Shown piece by piece: positions 55,489 to 64,000 of a DNA stretch of 64,000 nt. Source of the stretch: an uncultured Saprospiraceae bacterium (lineage in GTDB: Bacteria > Bacteroidota > Bacteroidia > Chitinophagales > Saprospiraceae); the NCBI GenBank assembly GCA_937929945.1, contig CALFUK010000060.1, positions 23,858 through 87,857 on the forward strand, written 5' to 3'. The notes under the pieces are model-generated. The model saw only the letters and a program-made list of their open reading frames with translations, had not been told where the DNA came from and ran no database searches. The stretch's first letter is position 1, and each line of letters starts with the position of its first letter. The translations under genes were made by a program, and so were the position numbers.

Positions 55489-57081
55489 ATGCGTTTTCTC
55501 ATTTCAATACTATTAGTCATTTCGATCGTCCACGCCACCACTGCACAGGACTACGACATCATCCTGCGTAATGGCATTATATTCACGGGTGATGGAAGTC
55601 CTCACTTTTTTGGTGACATCGCCATAGACGATGATCGTATCGTAAAGATCAAAAGAAGAATCTCTGGTACAGCTGCACAAGAAATAGATTGCCATGGACT
55701 GACCATAGCACCAGGCTTCATCGATGTCCATGCTCACTTAGAGCCACTTCCCCTATTCCCCACTGCAGAAAGTCACATCCGTATGGGTGTCACCACAGCT
55801 CTGGGCGGACCAGATGGAGGAGGCCCCTTGCCACTTGGCGCATATCTTGACTCATTAGAAATGCAAGGCATCGGTATGAATGTCGCCTATCTTGTCGGGC
55901 ATAACACTGTCAGGAACCACATCATGGGCCTGGTCAATCAGTCACCCAATCAAGAAGAGCTGAAGGCCATGCGGGAGTTGGTGAAAAAATCAATGCATGA
56001 AGGTGCCTTTGGCATATCTACAGGATTGAAGTACCTGCCTGGCACCTTTGCCAAGTACGATGAGATCATCGCCCTGTCGCAAGTGGCAGCCAAGTACGGA
56101 GGCATCTACACCTCCCACCTGCGAGAAGAAGGCCTCGGCCTGATCGAAGCTGTAGAGGAGGCCATCTCCATCAGTCGTGATGCCTCGATCCCTGTCGTGC
56201 TCACCCATCACAAAGCCATCGGACTGCCCATGTGGGGCAAGAGTGTAGAGACTTTAGCTATGGTGGATCAGGCTAGAGCAGATGGACTGGATGTGATGAT
56301 AGACCAATATCCATACACCGCAAGCTATACGAGCATGTCTGTCCTGATACCTCCCTGGGCGATGGACGGTGGTCGGTACGACGCCTTCGTACAGCGCTGT
56401 GAAGACCCTGTACTAAGAGACAGTATCAAGCAAGGCATCGTGTACAACATCATGCATGATCGGGGCGGTGGTGATCTGAGGCGCATCCAAATCGCCAAGT
56501 TCGACTGGAAGCCAGAACTAGAAGGTAAGACGCTGTATGATTGGGCCCAAGCCGAAGGCATGGAGACCACAGCCGAAAATGGTGCAGAACTCGTCATCCG
56601 TGCCCAGCTACACAGAGGTGCCAGCTGCATCTATCACGCCATGGACGAAGCTGATGTGACCAGAATCATGCAGCATCCCTATACGATGATCGCCTCCGAT
56701 GGTAGACTGACCCAATATGGGAAGGGGTTCCCTCATCCCAGGGCCTATAGCACCTTTCCCAGAGTCCTGGGTCACTACGTCAGAGAGCTTCAAGTACTAC
56801 AGCTGTCCGATGCCATCAGAAAAATGACCTATCTACCCGCACAGAGATTAGGCCTGACTGATCGTGGATTAATAAAAGTAGGTTGGAAAGCTGACCTGAC
56901 GATCTTCAATGCCACACAGATCATCGATAAGGCCACATTCGAAAAGCCCCATCAATATCCAGAAGGACTGCACTACGTGATCATCAATGGCCAATTGGTG
57001 TTAGATCAAGGAGCCTATCATGATGTGAGAGCCGGTGTGGTCTTAAAAGGTCCTGCCTATCTAAATGCTGGGTCCAATTAG
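55489..57081 (+). CDS. Secreted N-acyl-D-amino acid deacylase-like amidohydrolase
   Basis: 530 residues from ATG 55489 (the frame is open upstream but the signal MRFLISILLVISIVHATTAQ begins here). DYDIILRNGIIFTGDGSPHF and GFIDVHAHLEP form the N-terminal sheet and HxH metal site, IYTSHLREEG and VVLTHHKAIG the His ligands, MIASDGRLTQYG the Asp, and PRVLGHYVRE the usual D-aminoacylase helix. Together with the 49424 gene it represents one family at two loci (both share FDEA-type C-termini: IDKATFEKPHQYPEG against IDKASFEKGLDYSEG). Likely periplasmic and acting on D-configured amides. Confidence 0.88.
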   Translation: MRFLISILLVISIVHATTAQDYDIILRNGIIFTGDGSPHFFGDIAIDDDRIVKIKRRISGTAAQEIDCHGLTIAPGFIDVHAHLEPLPLFPTAESHIRMGVTTALGGPDGGGPLPLGAYLDSLEMQGIGMNVAYLVGHNTVRNHIMGLVNQSPNQEELKAMRELVKKSMHEGAFGISTGLKYLPGTFAKYDEIIALSQVAAKYGGIYTSHLREEGLGLIEAVEEAISISRDASIPVVLTHHKAIGLPMWGKSVETLAMVDQARADGLDVMIDQYPYTASYTSMSVLIPPWAMDGGRYDAFVQRCEDPVLRDSIKQGIVYNIMHDRGGGDLRRIQIAKFDWKPELEGKTLYDWAQAEGMETTAENGAELVIRAQLHRGASCIYHAMDEADVTRIMQHPYTMIASDGRLTQYGKGFPHPRAYSTFPRVLGHYVRELQVLQLSDAIRKMTYLPAQRLGLTDRGLIKVGWKADLTIFNATQIIDKATFEKPHQYPEGLHYVIINGQLVLDQGAYHDVRAGVVLKGPAYLNAGSN

Positions 57082-57099
57082 CAATGTATCATCTTAGGA

Positions 57100-57780
57100 T
57101 CACTGTCTCACAAACTCCAAAAATTCAGATCTGCGCTGCTGATTGATGAAAGCGCCGTCGTAGTCCATTGTCACTGTGGTGCTGGCATCATCCTCTATGC
57201 CTCTGCAAGCGACGCAGAAGTGCTTAGCATCGATTACGACAATGACATCATCTGTATCTAATATCTCTTTCAGTGCTTCCAGTATTTGGCGAGTCAGTCT
57301 CTCCTGCACCTGAGGTCGGCGAGCGAAGTAATCCACAAAGCGATTGATCTTCGACAGCCCGATGACCTTACCACTGGAGATGTATCCGACGTGAGCTTTT
57401 CCGATCACGGGTAGAAAGTGATGCTCACAGGTAGACTTCACCGTGATATCTCGTTCGATCAGCATCTTATTGTATTGATACTGATTTTGAAATAAAGACA
57501 CTGATGGCTTGTTCGCAGGATTGAGGCCCTTAAAAATCTCCTTGGTAAACATCTTAGCGACTCGTCGAGGTGTACCCTGAAGGCTGTCATCTGTGAGGTC
57601 TAAACCGAGAGTCTCCATGATCTCAGCAAAATGCTCTGAGATAATTTTTATCTTTTCCTCATCACTCAATACGAAAGCATCCGCCTTCATGGGAGTCTCT
57701 AAGCTGGTCGCTACGTGCAGTTCTCCGATTTCGTCAGAATGACTATCCGCTTCAGACTCGATATTTTTAAATGTTCGCAT
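57100..57780 (-). CDS. folE: GTP cyclohydrolase I
   Basis: 226 residues. The catalytic block STCEHHFLPVIGKAHVGYIS holds the zinc Cys and His, KVIGLSKINRFVDYFARRPQ the homodecamer helix, and KHFCVACRGIEDDASTTVTM the second zinc Cys and the GTP site. The first 45 residues are a variable extension. It makes 7,8-dihydroneopterin triphosphate from GTP, the precursor of tetrahydrofolate and of the QueD reaction at 36763. Convergent with the amidohydrolase gene (18 bases) and divergent from the sialidase-fold gene. Confidence 0.96.
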   Translation of the reverse strand: MRTFKNIESEADSHSDEIGELHVATSLETPMKADAFVLSDEEKIKIISEHFAEIMETLGLDLTDDSLQGTPRRVAKMFTKEIFKGLNPANKPSVSLFQNQYQYNKMLIERDITVKSTCEHHFLPVIGKAHVGYISSGKVIGLSKINRFVDYFARRPQVQERLTRQILEALKEILDTDDVIVVIDAKHFCVACRGIEDDASTTVTMDYDGAFINQQRRSEFLEFVRQ

Positions 57781-57875
57781 GAATGGGCTTTAAGCTTTCT
57801 AAAATTGATACCCTCGAATAACAGTGACCTAGTGAAATTGTTTTACATTCATTTTACATTTCTACTGCAGCGATT

Positions 57876-59210
57876 ATGAATCGAAACACCCAACTATCTA
57901 TCATTTTGCTCTTCCTGATCATTCACATTCAATGCAAAAGCGGCAAGGTCCCAACGGGACAAAAGCCTGTCGAGATCATTAATAGTGGTGCAGTCAGAAT
58001 CGACAGCAGCAGCTTTCGATCAGGATTCACAGCATGCGAGCCGACGATATGCATCAATCCTGCCTCGCCAAATCACATCGTCGCTGGAGCCATACTCGAT
58101 AATGTCTATCACTCCCATGATGGAGGTCTCAGCTGGTCTCAGCAGAAGCTGAGTTCCTCGATGGGTGTCTATGGAGACCCCGTCGTCAGGGCAGACATGA
58201 ATGGCCAATTCTACTATGCGCATCTCTCAGACCCCGATAATGCGCCCTACAGGAGTGAAGCATTCTTAGACCGCATTGTCGTACAGACCTCTACTGATCA
58301 GGGCAAGACCTGGAGTGACGGCAGCCACCCCGCTGTCAGAGGCACAAAGGACCAGGATAAGCAGTGGATGGCCATCGATCCTCAGACCAATCATCTGTAT
58401 ATGACATGGACAGAATTTGATCGCTACGGAAGTAAGAATCCAGAGGATAAGTCACGCATCCTATTTTCTAAAACGACTGATGCTGGCCAAAGCTGGTCCG
58501 ACCCAATCTCCATCAACCAATATGACGGTGACTGCGTGGATAGTGACCTCACGACTGAAGGCGCAGTGCCTGCTGTCGGGCCCGACGGTGAAGTGTATGT
58601 CACCTGGAGCTTTGATCATAAGCTCTACTTTGATAAGTCGCTCGACGGCGGAATGACATGGATGGATCAAGACAGGATCGTCGCGGACCAGTTCGAAGGG
58701 TGGGATATCTCGGTGCCAGGATTTGGTCGAGTCAATGGGATGCCTGTCACTGAGGTCGACCAGAGTCAAGGGCCACAACGTGGTAGAATCTACATCAACT
58801 GGTCTGATCAACGAAACGGCACGGATGACACTGACATCTGGATCATCTCCTCTGACAATCAGGGTGAGACCTGGACCAATCCGAAGCGAGTGAATGATGA
58901 TGCTGCAGGCAAGCATCAATTCTTCAGCTGGATGGATGTGGACCCCATGACTGGCTACATCTACATCGTATTTTACGACCGCCGCCACTATCCTGACAAC
59001 AGGACGGATGTGTACCTCGCCTACTCTACAGATGGCGGAGCGTCATTCACTAATACAAAAATCAATGAAAGCGCATTCACGCCGAGCGCTATGGTCTTTC
59101 TCGGAGACTACAATGATATCAGTGCCTATAACAATCAGATCAGGCCTATCTGGACACAGATGGATAAAAACGGCACAAGTATCTGGACGGCTATACTGGA
59201 GATGGAATGA
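57876..59210 (+). CDS. Sialidase-fold (BNR/Asp-box) lipoprotein
   Basis: 444 residues. The signal MNRNTQLSIILLFLIIHIQC ends in a lipobox-like IQC. At least six Asp-box/BNR motifs (SHDGGLSW, STDQGKTW, TTDAGQSW, SLDGGMTW, SSDNQGETW, STDGGASF) mark a six-bladed propeller of the sialidase/neuraminidase clan. The Arg triad of true sialidases was not identified, so glycosidase activity is uncertain. Surface lipoprotein, probably binding or trimming glycans. Confidence 0.85.
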   Translation: MNRNTQLSIILLFLIIHIQCKSGKVPTGQKPVEIINSGAVRIDSSSFRSGFTACEPTICINPASPNHIVAGAILDNVYHSHDGGLSWSQQKLSSSMGVYGDPVVRADMNGQFYYAHLSDPDNAPYRSEAFLDRIVVQTSTDQGKTWSDGSHPAVRGTKDQDKQWMAIDPQTNHLYMTWTEFDRYGSKNPEDKSRILFSKTTDAGQSWSDPISINQYDGDCVDSDLTTEGAVPAVGPDGEVYVTWSFDHKLYFDKSLDGGMTWMDQDRIVADQFEGWDISVPGFGRVNGMPVTEVDQSQGPQRGRIYINWSDQRNGTDDTDIWIISSDNQGETWTNPKRVNDDAAGKHQFFSWMDVDPMTGYIYIVFYDRRHYPDNRTDVYLAYSTDGGASFTNTKINESAFTPSAMVFLGDYNDISAYNNQIRPIWTQMDKNGTSIWTAILEME

Positions 59211-59378
59211 AGTGCTTTGCTTGATGTGGTCTTCTCTTGTCTTTAGCTAAATCCCTCCTCTGTATCTCTCCCGATAGTGATCGGGAAAGACGATTGAAAT
59301 GGGAGACTTGATTCTTGGCATTGAGATCCGTTTTGGATAAAAATTACCCATTCTTTTAGTGGTTACCATTCAACGCAA

Positions 59379-59409
59379 AAAGCCCTGGCTTTCACCAAGG
59401 CTTTCTTTT
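59379..59409 (-). terminator. Bidirectional terminator
   Basis: AAAGCCCTGG, CTTTCA loop, CCAAGGCTTT, then CTTTT on the plus strand; on the minus strand the stem is followed by TTTTTGCG. It lies 22 bases after the 59432-59563 stop and about 170 after the sialidase gene, so it serves mainly the minus strand. Confidence 0.75.
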
Positions 59410-59431
59410 AATTTATTTGGACTAAGCTAAC

Positions 59432-59563
59432 TTAGTCTCTTGCCATCAACTCATTGACGGCAATCTGCCAGTCTTCCAGCTGAATCTGAGGAACATCAGT
59501 TAATACTTTTTCAAGCTCTTGGACTGAAGCCTCTGTCGTGTTATTATTTTCTTGATAACTCAT
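59432..59563 (-). CDS. 43-residue protein after marC
   Basis: ATG 59563 to TAA 59432, 43 residues: an N-terminal Asn/Thr-rich part (MSYQENNNTTEASVQ) and an amphipathic acidic helix (ELEKVLTDVPQIQLEDWQIA, then VNELMARD). It follows marC by 41 bases on the same strand and is followed by a terminator, which fits a real last gene of the operon. No relative is recognised. It may be a small regulatory or membrane-associated peptide; a RiPP precursor is possible but there is no modifying enzyme nearby. Confidence 0.55.
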   Translation of the reverse strand: MSYQENNNTTEASVQELEKVLTDVPQIQLEDWQIAVNELMARD

Positions 59564-59604
59564 CACGTTTGTTTTAAGAAATTAAGGAATTCGTCATGGC
59601 TTGA

Positions 59605-60171
59605 CTACGCCATGACATTTGCTTTAAACATCTGTATCGCAATCGCTAATAAGACGATTCCAAATACTTTTCTGAATGTAGATATTGCTTGTTCAGACAG
59701 CCTGGTAGACAACCAGTCTGAGGATTTTAGAACGAGATAAACGATCAATAAGTTGATCAAAACCGCAATTGATATCGATAAAACATCAAATTCTGTCTTC
59801 AGGGAGATCAATGTGGTCAGCGTACCTGCGCCTGCGATCAGTGGAAAAGCGATCGGGACAATACTCCCTGATCCACCCTGCTCATGCGTATCTCTGAAAA
59901 ACCGAATACCCAGTACCATCTCCAAACCAATGAAGAAAATAATGAGCGAGCCTGCTAAGGCAAAGGAGGACATTTCGATGCCCAGTAGGCTCAGTACACC
60001 AGCACCTCCATAAAAGAAGACCAGCATGATCAAACCAGCCGTCAGCGTGGCAGTAGCCGGATGTATTTTGATGCCTTCCCTCTTCATACTCAGAATCACG
60101 GGTAGCGATCCAGGAATATCAATTACGGAAAACAAAATCAGTGTAACGGAAAGAATTGACTGAAGTAACAT
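59605..60171 (-). CDS. MarC-family inner-membrane protein
   Basis: 188 residues with six predicted membrane helices (about 2-24, 35-58, 65-85, 105-125, 132-150, 164-183). LFSVIDIPGSLPVILSMKRE, GSLIIFFIGLEMVLGIRFFR and PIAFPLIAGAGTLTTLISLK are the MarC/NAAT signatures. The role is unproven; some MarC relatives transport neutral amino acids. Divergent from an Lrp/AsnC gene 138 bases away, which suggests amino-acid-linked control. Followed by the 43-residue gene. Confidence 0.9.
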   Translation of the reverse strand: MLLQSILSVTLILFSVIDIPGSLPVILSMKREGIKIHPATATLTAGLIMLVFFYGGAGVLSLLGIEMSSFALAGSLIIFFIGLEMVLGIRFFRDTHEQGGSGSIVPIAFPLIAGAGTLTTLISLKTEFDVLSISIAVLINLLIVYLVLKSSDWLSTRLSEQAISTFRKVFGIVLLAIAIQMFKANVMA

Positions 60172-60309
60172 GGTATGCTTTATTTATATGTGTTTGTATT
60201 TAATTACGTGCTTAAGACAGCAAATAAAGGATATGTAACACATTTACGTTCTGTTTTGAGTTAATTTAATTGTTAAAATCTTATTATTATGTCAAATTGA
60301 TACTATTTT

Positions 60310-60795
60310 ATGGAAATACAAAAGCTAAATAATCAACTTGATCCGCTGGATACCAGAATCCTGAATGAATTGACAGAGAATGCGCGGATACCTTTTTCAC
60401 AACTGGCTACCAAGCTAAAAGTATCCAATTCTCTGATCCATCAGCGGATCAAAAAACTGGAAGATGCAGGTATCTTAGGCAAAGCACAATACCGCTTAGA
60501 CGCCCGACTCTTGGGCTATGAGACCTGTGCTTTCACCCAGATCATCATCGCGCAGTCAAAATTTCTCAGATCCGTGACCCACGAGCTGGAGAAAGTACCA
60601 GAGATCGTGGAGTGCGTGAATATAGCTGGCCGATACGCCATCATGGTCAAGATATTCGCTGTGAATAACACCCACCTCCGAGACATTGTATATGAGAAGA
60701 TCCAGACCATCAAAGGCATCGAAGAGACGAATACCATCATGACCTTTGAGACCACCTTTATGAGGTCACTTAAGCTGGACATGACGATCAATTAG
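60310..60795 (+). CDS. Lrp/AsnC-family transcriptional regulator
   Basis: 161 residues. Residues about 10-60 are the helix-turn-helix (LDTRILNELTENARIPFSQL, KVSNSLIHQRIKKLEDAGIL) and 75-155 the RAM effector domain (FTQIIIAQSKFLRSVTHELE, VNIAGRYAIMVKIFAVNNTH). Lrp/AsnC proteins sense amino acids or other small ligands as octamers. Divergence from marC makes that gene the most likely target; self-regulation is also expected. The ligand cannot be told from sequence. Confidence 0.93.
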   Translation: MEIQKLNNQLDPLDTRILNELTENARIPFSQLATKLKVSNSLIHQRIKKLEDAGILGKAQYRLDARLLGYETCAFTQIIIAQSKFLRSVTHELEKVPEIVECVNIAGRYAIMVKIFAVNNTHLRDIVYEKIQTIKGIEETNTIMTFETTFMRSLKLDMTIN

Positions 60796-60830
60796 TAGGG
60801 TATAAGTACTTTTCCTTTGGATATACTCGG

Positions 60831-61088
60831 CCGCACAGGTCAGATACTTAAACGAGTTCAGCATGAAGCAGCTCTTTAGGCTTAGGGATTATCGTATTTA
60901 CAAATTAAAAAATACAAACCGCTCAAGTCAGATGCTGAAACAAGTTTAGCATGACGCGGCTCTTTAGGCTTATGGATTATCGTATTTACAAATCGAAAAA
61001 CACCAGCCGCTCAAGTCAGATAGCGAAACGAGTTCAGCATGACGCGGCTCTTTAGGCTTAGGGGTTATCGTATTTACAAATCAACTCA
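60831..61088 (+). repeat. REP-like palindrome array, three copies of 88 bp
   Basis: Units start with CCGC(T/A)CA(A/G)GTCAGAT at 60831, 60919 and 61007 (period exactly 88). Each has a palindromic core (GCTGAAACAAGTTTAGCATG in copy 2), then CTCTTTAGGCTTA and ATTATCGTATTTACAAAT. The core is the reverse complement of the 52557-52684 core with compensating changes. The array fills most of the 420-base gap before 61217. Confidence 0.88.
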
Positions 61089-61225
61089 TCAGCACATCAA
61101 CAAATCAAAAGTTAATTTCCTATTAATACTGCAGCTATGTGTATACCAATCACAATATGCAGCAGTCTTTGAGCTAAAGGCAGCAGATAGCTGCCACATT
61201 ATCTAATCCACTAAAAATGATGATT

Positions 61226-62401
61226 ATGAAATGGAAGATTTACACACTACTACTGATCATGAGTCTTTTCTCTTGCCGATCCGTGCAAAAACTGGTGGAT
61301 CAGGGAGACTATGATGAGGCCATCTACGTAGCTGCAAAAAGGCTGCACGGGAAGAAGAATAAAAAGACCAAACATGTCAAGGCCTTAGAAAAAGCATTTG
61401 ACAAAGTCACGGCCAGAGACCTGGAATACATCAATAAGCTTCGGGCTGATCTATACCCAGAGCGATGGGATGAGGTATATGAAGTGCTAGCTCAGATAGA
61501 TCAAAGACAGCATAAGGTCAATCCCTTCTTGCCACTGATCAGTAAAGACGGGTATGTCGCTCACTTTGAGATGGTCGATGTCAGCCCGCTCCTGACTGAA
61601 GCGGCAGAGGGTGCGTCAGCCTTTCATTACGCCCAGGCAGAGCTGCTATTAGACAGCATCGATTATGACAGAAAGGGAGATGCGACAAGAGCATATGCGG
61701 CCTTGCAAAAAATAGATCGCTACTTCCATAGCTATCAGGACAAAGAACGATTGAAAGAGATCGCTCATCACTATGGGATGACACGGGTGCTCTTGGATAC
61801 ACACAATGCTGCGGATGTGGTCATGCCTGCGGATCTGGAAGCAGAACTGCTCAGCATCAATCTGATAGACCTGAATAGTTTCTGGACCAGATTCTACAGC
61901 CAGAAGTCCGCGGAGGCTCCTATGGATTTCAGAGCCATCATTGAGATAGACGAGCTGGATGTCAGTCCAGAGCGAGAATCAGAAAGCATCTATGTGGACA
62001 CGCGTCAAGTGCAAGATGGATTTGACTACGTGCTGGATCAGAATGGCAATGTAGCGAAGGATACTCTGGGCAATGACATCAGAGAAGACCGCTTCATAGA
62101 TGTTAGAGCCGAGGTCTACGAGCTATACCGAGAGAAGGCTGCCTTTGTAAAGGGCTCACTCAAAATCATAGACTTGAATAAAGATCAGGTTATCGACCAC
62201 TTCCCGATTGCATCCGAGGCTACCTTCAATAGCTACGCCAGTCGGTACAGTGGAGACGAGCGAGCCTTAGCCAGACGCACCAGAGACCGGCTGCGCTCTA
62301 GCCCAGACCGCTTTCCAGCGGACGAAGCATTAATCTGGCAGGCAGCTGAAGATGTGAAGCTGAAGATGGCTGACTACCTGAGTGGCATCAGATACTTCTG
62401 A
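61226..62401 (+). CDS. Lipoprotein of unknown function, coiled-coil-rich
   Basis: 391 residues. The signal MKWKIYTLLLIMSLFSC (from ATG 61226; ATGs at 61217 and 61220 are alternatives) has the lipobox LFSC. The first 200 residues look helical and repeat-like (QKLVDQGDYDEAIYVAAKRL, DKVTARDLEYINKLRADLY), as in TPR-type assembly lipoproteins; the rest is mixed. RDRLRSSPDRFPADEALIWQ near the end is conserved-looking. I do not know the family. Downstream hairpin at 62442-62480. Confidence 0.75.
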   Translation: MKWKIYTLLLIMSLFSCRSVQKLVDQGDYDEAIYVAAKRLHGKKNKKTKHVKALEKAFDKVTARDLEYINKLRADLYPERWDEVYEVLAQIDQRQHKVNPFLPLISKDGYVAHFEMVDVSPLLTEAAEGASAFHYAQAELLLDSIDYDRKGDATRAYAALQKIDRYFHSYQDKERLKEIAHHYGMTRVLLDTHNAADVVMPADLEAELLSINLIDLNSFWTRFYSQKSAEAPMDFRAIIEIDELDVSPERESESIYVDTRQVQDGFDYVLDQNGNVAKDTLGNDIREDRFIDVRAEVYELYREKAAFVKGSLKIIDLNKDQVIDHFPIASEATFNSYASRYSGDERALARRTRDRLRSSPDRFPADEALIWQAAEDVKLKMADYLSGIRYF

Positions 62402-62441
62402 GTCATCCAGAAGCCGCTATAGTGCTAATCACTTAAGAGCT

Positions 62442-62480
62442 AAATGACGCAAGAGCAATGCAACTGCTCTTGCGTCATTT
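62442..62480 (+). terminator. Long hairpin after the lipoprotein gene
   Basis: AAATGACGCAAGAGCA pairs perfectly with TGCTCTTGCGTCATTT (16 bp, 7-base loop). The T run after it is weak, so it may be a terminator or a transcript-stabilising stem. Confidence 0.7.
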
Positions 62481-62710
62481 GACTTTAACAGGCCATTCAT
62501 GTCTGTCCCTTTTAGACAGCATAAAAATGACATGACTCCTTGCCGAGAATGCAGTGTTATCTCAGACAGAGGTCAGTCCTGAAGTTTGCACTTCGTGTCT
62601 GGCCATCAGGATTCAATGCAAGTGGCAACTTTGATACGGCAATTAGCTTATACAATCGTTCAATCAATACTCCTCAAAGAAAATAGGATAGTAGCGTACC
62701 TTCGTTCTAA

Positions 62711-64000
62711 ATGGAGTCAATGATTCGATACAGCATCACGGTCCTCATCACATTTGTCAGCTTGCTGCAACTTGACGCACAGGAGATGGCGAAGCTGAGC
62801 ATACAGCCCAGCGCCAGAGCGTATCACAGCCTGGGCCTGGATGATGTAGGCCGCCTGCTGATCTTTGCAGAGGGAGCAGCAGCGAGCAGCTATGATGGAC
62901 AGGCATTCAGACAGTCAAATCTGCAGCTCGATCGATCCTACCCCACCGACAGTCTGGGCATCGGTCCCATCTCAGATCAAGCGGTATTTCTCCGTGCACC
63001 CATCTATGCCTCCATGACTCAGGGCCTTTGGATAGACAAAGGTCAGGGTCTAAGAAAATTTCTTCTCAGCGAAGCTGCTCTACCAGAGAACATTCTAAAA
63101 GTGCATGTCGCACAGGGAGATCAGCTCTTCATACTGACTACTGATGGACACCTGTACCTCTGGGATAATCCTGACTACAAGCTAACCGAAATAGACATCA
63201 CGAGGCTCCCTTACATTCAGGACATCATCATGGATGACTGGGGTCAGCTGTGGCTACTGTCCGAGTCTGAAATCCACCGCATGTCGATGCTGGGTGGCAT
63301 ATACGTGCCTCGAATCATGCTAAAAGACATCCAATCATCCTTCTCATCCCTGCCTAAGCCCTGGGGTAAATTACGCTTCGAAAGCGAAGACATGGTACTC
63401 ACAGCGGAGGCAGAGGCCATAGACCTGAGAGGGGCGCCTCTCTCCTATCAGTACAGCATTCATCCTGATCAATGGTCTGCATCCTCTGCATCCTCCACGG
63501 CCAATCTCACGAATCTGGCAGCCGGAAGCTACGAGCTACAAATGCGTGCAAGCTCGGATCAGATTAACTATGGCTATACGGAAGTGATTCCATTCATCGT
63601 GAGTCAGTCACTATGGAGTGGCTATCTTCCCTATCTGGCGCTGGGACTATTTGGCTTAGCACTACTATGGATATTTTCATGGCTCAATTACAATCGACAG
63701 ATCAACCAACTCAATACCACCTCTCAAAAACTCAGACTGCAAAACCAGCTACTCCACGAAGAGCAGCGCACTCAGCAGCTCCAGATGAATCCTCACTTCA
63801 TCTTCAATATCCTGAATACCATCCAAGGTGTCATCGCCAGTGACGAACCTGCGAAAGCCAGAAAGATGATCAATAGCTACGCACAGATGATGCGCTCTCT
63901 GCTGGATCAGTCCAGAGCCGACGCCATCATGGTAGCGCATGAAATTAAATTCATAGAGCACTACTTATCATTGGAAAAAATTGCTCGCAATCATAAATTT
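62711..64000 (+). CDS. LytS/YehU-type sensor histidine kinase, partial
   Basis: Open from ATG 62711 to the right edge: 430 codons, so C-terminally cut. The start has a signal or membrane helix (MIRYSITVLITFVSLL). The periplasmic sensor part (to about 300) contains Reg_prop/Y_Y_Y-like strands (LWIDKGQGLRKF, GQLWLLSESE, SYQYSIHPDQW). A membrane helix lies at about 300-322, then a coiled coil, then the His_kinase (PF06580) block MNPHFIFNILNTIQGV with the phospho-acceptor His362. A LytTR response regulator is expected just beyond the edge. No terminator separates it from the right end. Confidence 0.85.
   Translation, partial: MESMIRYSITVLITFVSLLQLDAQEMAKLSIQPSARAYHSLGLDDVGRLLIFAEGAAASSYDGQAFRQSNLQLDRSYPTDSLGIGPISDQAVFLRAPIYASMTQGLWIDKGQGLRKFLLSEAALPENILKVHVAQGDQLFILTTDGHLYLWDNPDYKLTEIDITRLPYIQDIIMDDWGQLWLLSESEIHRMSMLGGIYVPRIMLKDIQSSFSSLPKPWGKLRFESEDMVLTAEAEAIDLRGAPLSYQYSIHPDQWSASSASSTANLTNLAAGSYELQMRASSDQINYGYTEVIPFIVSQSLWSGYLPYLALGLFGLALLWIFSWLNYNRQINQLNTTSQKLRLQNQLLHEEQRTQQLQMNPHFIFNILNTIQGVIASDEPAKARKMINSYAQMMRSLLDQSRADAIMVAHEIKFIEHYLSLEKIARNHKF

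Overview
The window reads as chromosome of a free-living member of the Bacteroidota, most likely a marine-type Saprospiria/Lewinella-like bacterium. Supporting signs are type IX secretion (T9SS) C-terminal sorting domains of both classes, a SusC/SusD pair, giant Cys-rich HYR-like adhesins, Bacteroidota promoters (TTTG, about 19 bp, TAnnTTTG), DUF2911, DUF1801 and TIGR03643 proteins, and the Bacteroidota order of aromatic amino acid genes. No rRNA, tRNA, CRISPR array, transposase or prophage was seen.

Layout. 1-3903 (-) is a giant secreted protein that runs off the left edge; it is a paralogue of the 1,624-residue T9SS adhesin at 31117-35991. 4395-5749 is an MqsR-like toxin with a Panacea-domain antitoxin. 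5821-8796 holds a CAP-domain protein, an AraC-family regulator broken by one in-frame TAG, and a secreted triple-cupredoxin protein. 8888-11104 is a T9SS type B surface protein. 11381-15651 is a complete aromatic amino acid operon: promoter, a 20-residue leader peptide with 7 Phe and 3 Tyr, a terminator/antiterminator, then prephenate dehydratase, aminotransferase, prephenate dehydrogenase and DAHP synthase-chorismate mutase. 15812-19386 carries small housekeeping genes on the minus strand. 19716-24253 carries a sugar isomerase/oxidoreductase pair, an OmpA lipoprotein and small proteins. 24491-26191 is an FeS-type photolyase with DUF2256. 26390-30092 carries metG and glycerate kinase. 36763-38629 carries a QueD-like enzyme, a WecA/MraY-type transferase and a fluoride channel. 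38664-44662 carries an AAA/DUF4143 ATPase, a GH63-like glycosidase and a DUF488-DUF488-dual-OB operon. 44894-57081 carries SusD/SusC and three amidohydrolases interleaved with a DUF2911 protein. 57100-64000 carries folE, a sialidase-fold lipoprotein, marC beside an Lrp regulator, a lipoprotein, and a LytS-type histidine kinase cut by the right edge.

Repeats give the window its most unusual character. (i) A leader element of about 95 bp occurs as tandem arrays ending exactly at the start codons of secreted-protein genes (7828, 51341), as a single copy before 52982, and as an orphan array at 18629-18924. (ii) Four tandem terminator-like hairpins (about 116 bp period) follow the giant adhesin; their stem sequences differ but stay complementary. 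(iii) Two arrays of REP-like palindromes share a core in opposite orientations. (iv) A 33-34 bp doublet element occurs twice.

Several genes are missing from a simple ATG-to-stop reading and were recovered by eye: the left-edge giant gene, DUF2256, the true N-terminus of the photolyase (CTG start), a gamma-glutamylcyclotransferase-like gene without a standard start codon, the Phe/Tyr leader peptide, a 43-residue peptide gene after marC, and the right-edge kinase.
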